DNA from: CAZLIC01 sp964559535
Lineage (GTDB): Bacteria; Pseudomonadota; Alphaproteobacteria; Rhodobacterales; Rhodobacteraceae
NCBI GenBank assembly: GCA_964559535.1
Contig: CAZLIC010000139.1
Span: 1 to 6,353, forward strand
Length of the DNA stretch: 6,353 nt
Reading direction: 5' to 3'
Part shown: positions 5,822-6,353 of the stretch, piece by piece
Layout of the letters: the number at the start of each line of letters is the position of its first letter
Numbering within the stretch: the stretch's first letter is position 1
Notes under the pieces: generated by a model
What the model was told of the DNA's origin: nothing
The model's input: only the letters and a program-made list of their open reading frames with translations
Databases searched by the model: none
Program-made: the position numbers and the translations under genes

Positions 5822-6253
5822 ATGGTTGCCCTTACCTCCGGCCGCCCCACCAAGATGCGGGTTGGCGATATCCGTTCCGGCCTGGTCGCGGCCAGCGTCA
5901 AGCTTTTCCCCGGTGCGCTCTTGATGCGGAACGCCGCGGGCCACGTCACCAAGGGCGCCACCGCCACCGGATCGGTGGGCATCGGGCGCTGCGAAGAGCT
6001 GGTGGACAACAGCGCGGGTGCCGCCGGTGCGGTGCGGGTGCAGTTCCGGCCGGGCATCTTCCTTTATGCCAACTCGGCCGCGGGCGATGCCATCACCATC
6101 GCCGAAGTCGGGGATGTGTGCTGGATCGTCGATGACCAGACGGTGGCCAAGACCAACGGCAGTTCCACGCGTTCGCCCGCGGGCATCATCGAAGACGTGG
6201 ACAGCGCGGGCGTGTGGGTCCGCATGGACGAAGCCCTGACTAAGGCGTCCTGA
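5822..6253 (+). CDS. Small capsid decoration/cement-like protein
   Basis: This 143-aa protein directly follows the major capsid gene with a strong ribosome site (AGGAGG, 5810-5815, six nt upstream). Its composition is typical of small beta-rich capsid-stabilising proteins: many Gly, Ala, Val and Thr, few long helices, no membrane segment. Segments such as KLFPGALLMRNAAGHVTKGA (27-46), a central ELVDNSAGAAGAVRVQFRPGIFLYANSAAGD, and CWIVDDQTVAKTNGSSTRSPAGIIEDVDSAGVWVRMD resemble the structural proteins found next to T in Mu-like phages of Alphaproteobacteria, as I recall them. A role on the capsid surface is inferred from position and this resemblance; no catalytic motif is visible. Confidence 0.7.
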   Translation: MVALTSGRPTKMRVGDIRSGLVAASVKLFPGALLMRNAAGHVTKGATATGSVGIGRCEELVDNSAGAAGAVRVQFRPGIFLYANSAAGDAITIAEVGDVCWIVDDQTVAKTNGSSTRSPAGIIEDVDSAGVWVRMDEALTKAS

Positions 6254-6257
6254 CGCC

Positions 6258-6353
6258 ATGGGTAACCTGTTTGCCACCTGCGATGCGGCCCTGCCGGATG
6301 GTGCGACGGCGCCCGGCTGGGTTCACCTGATGCCCGCCGGGGCGTTCAAGGCC
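6258..6353 (+). CDS. Start of a Mu gpI-like head protease/scaffold (partial)
   Basis: Only the first 32 codons are in the window, starting at ATG 6258, five nt after the decoration gene stop; the 3' end is cut by the window edge. The segment APGWVHLMPAGAF (18-30) resembles the N-terminal 'W-V-x-L-x-P-A-G' start seen in Mu-type I proteins, which are self-cleaving head maturation proteases whose C-terminus also serves as scaffold. The usual continuation (RDGR-type motif) would fall just beyond the window, so the assignment is tentative. The ribosome site is weak (AAGG, 12 nt upstream), suggesting coupling to the gene before it. Confidence 0.55.
   Translation, partial: MGNLFATCDAALPDGATAPGWVHLMPAGAFKA

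Noticed and set aside
4768..6057. 429-codon minus-strand open frame opposite the capsid genes
   Set aside because: It mirrors third-position GC bias of gpT and the decoration gene and has no recognisable domain or ribosome site.
1..6353. CRISPR array, tRNA, rRNA or insertion sequence
   Set aside because: No regularly spaced repeats, cloverleaf pattern, rRNA motifs or second transposase were seen on either strand.

Overview
The window looks like the left (early) end of a Mu-like transposable phage or prophage, joined to the start of its capsid module. The recognised gene order is: repressor (leftward), then rightward ner-like gene, MuA-type transposase, MuB-type ATPase, an unrecognised ORF, gemA/gp16, terminator and late-promoter region, major head protein (Mu gpT family), a small capsid-decoration-like protein, and the first 32 codons of a gene resembling the Mu gpI protease. 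High GC content, strong G/C bias at third codon positions and the style of the proteins suggest an alphaproteobacterial host, most likely Rhodobacterales. That host assignment is inference; no host gene is present to confirm it.

Region by region. Positions 1-145 hold no gene but contain short direct repeats and a G-rich inverted repeat just past the repressor stop; they probably lie near the phage left end. Positions 146-694 (minus strand) encode an XRE-type repressor and are visibly less GC-rich than the rest. The divergent control region, about 695-759, carries a -35/-10 pair for the rightward promoter and two copies of a CCCAAATNNGGG element 23 bp apart, one lying between the -35 and -10. 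Positions 760-4622 form a tightly packed early operon: ner overlaps A by 8 bp, A and B are 54 bp apart and in the same frame, B overlaps the next ORF by 1 bp, and that ORF overlaps gemA by 4 bp. Positions 4623-4914 hold a strong nested hairpin, a second short hairpin with a T tract, and a perfect CGCAAC/GTTGCG palindrome placed like an activator site for a late promoter. From 4915 onward are virion genes.

How the genes work together: the repressor and Ner control the early promoter. MuA (DDE residues D270, D335 and E392, almost exactly the Mu positions) and MuB (Walker A/B ATPase) carry out integration and replicative transposition. GemA is an early regulatory protein of the Mu family. The capsid genes form a separate, later transcription unit.

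The most notable points are: (1) the capsid module directly follows gemA, with T, decoration protein and protease in an order unlike Mu; (2) A and B share one frame interrupted by a single TGA that sits inside a hairpin and is followed by C, a possible readthrough site; (3) the paired operators; (4) a candidate activator-dependent late promoter; (5) a MuB that lacks the usual N-terminal DNA-binding domain. I see no separate defence system or other unrelated novel system in the window.
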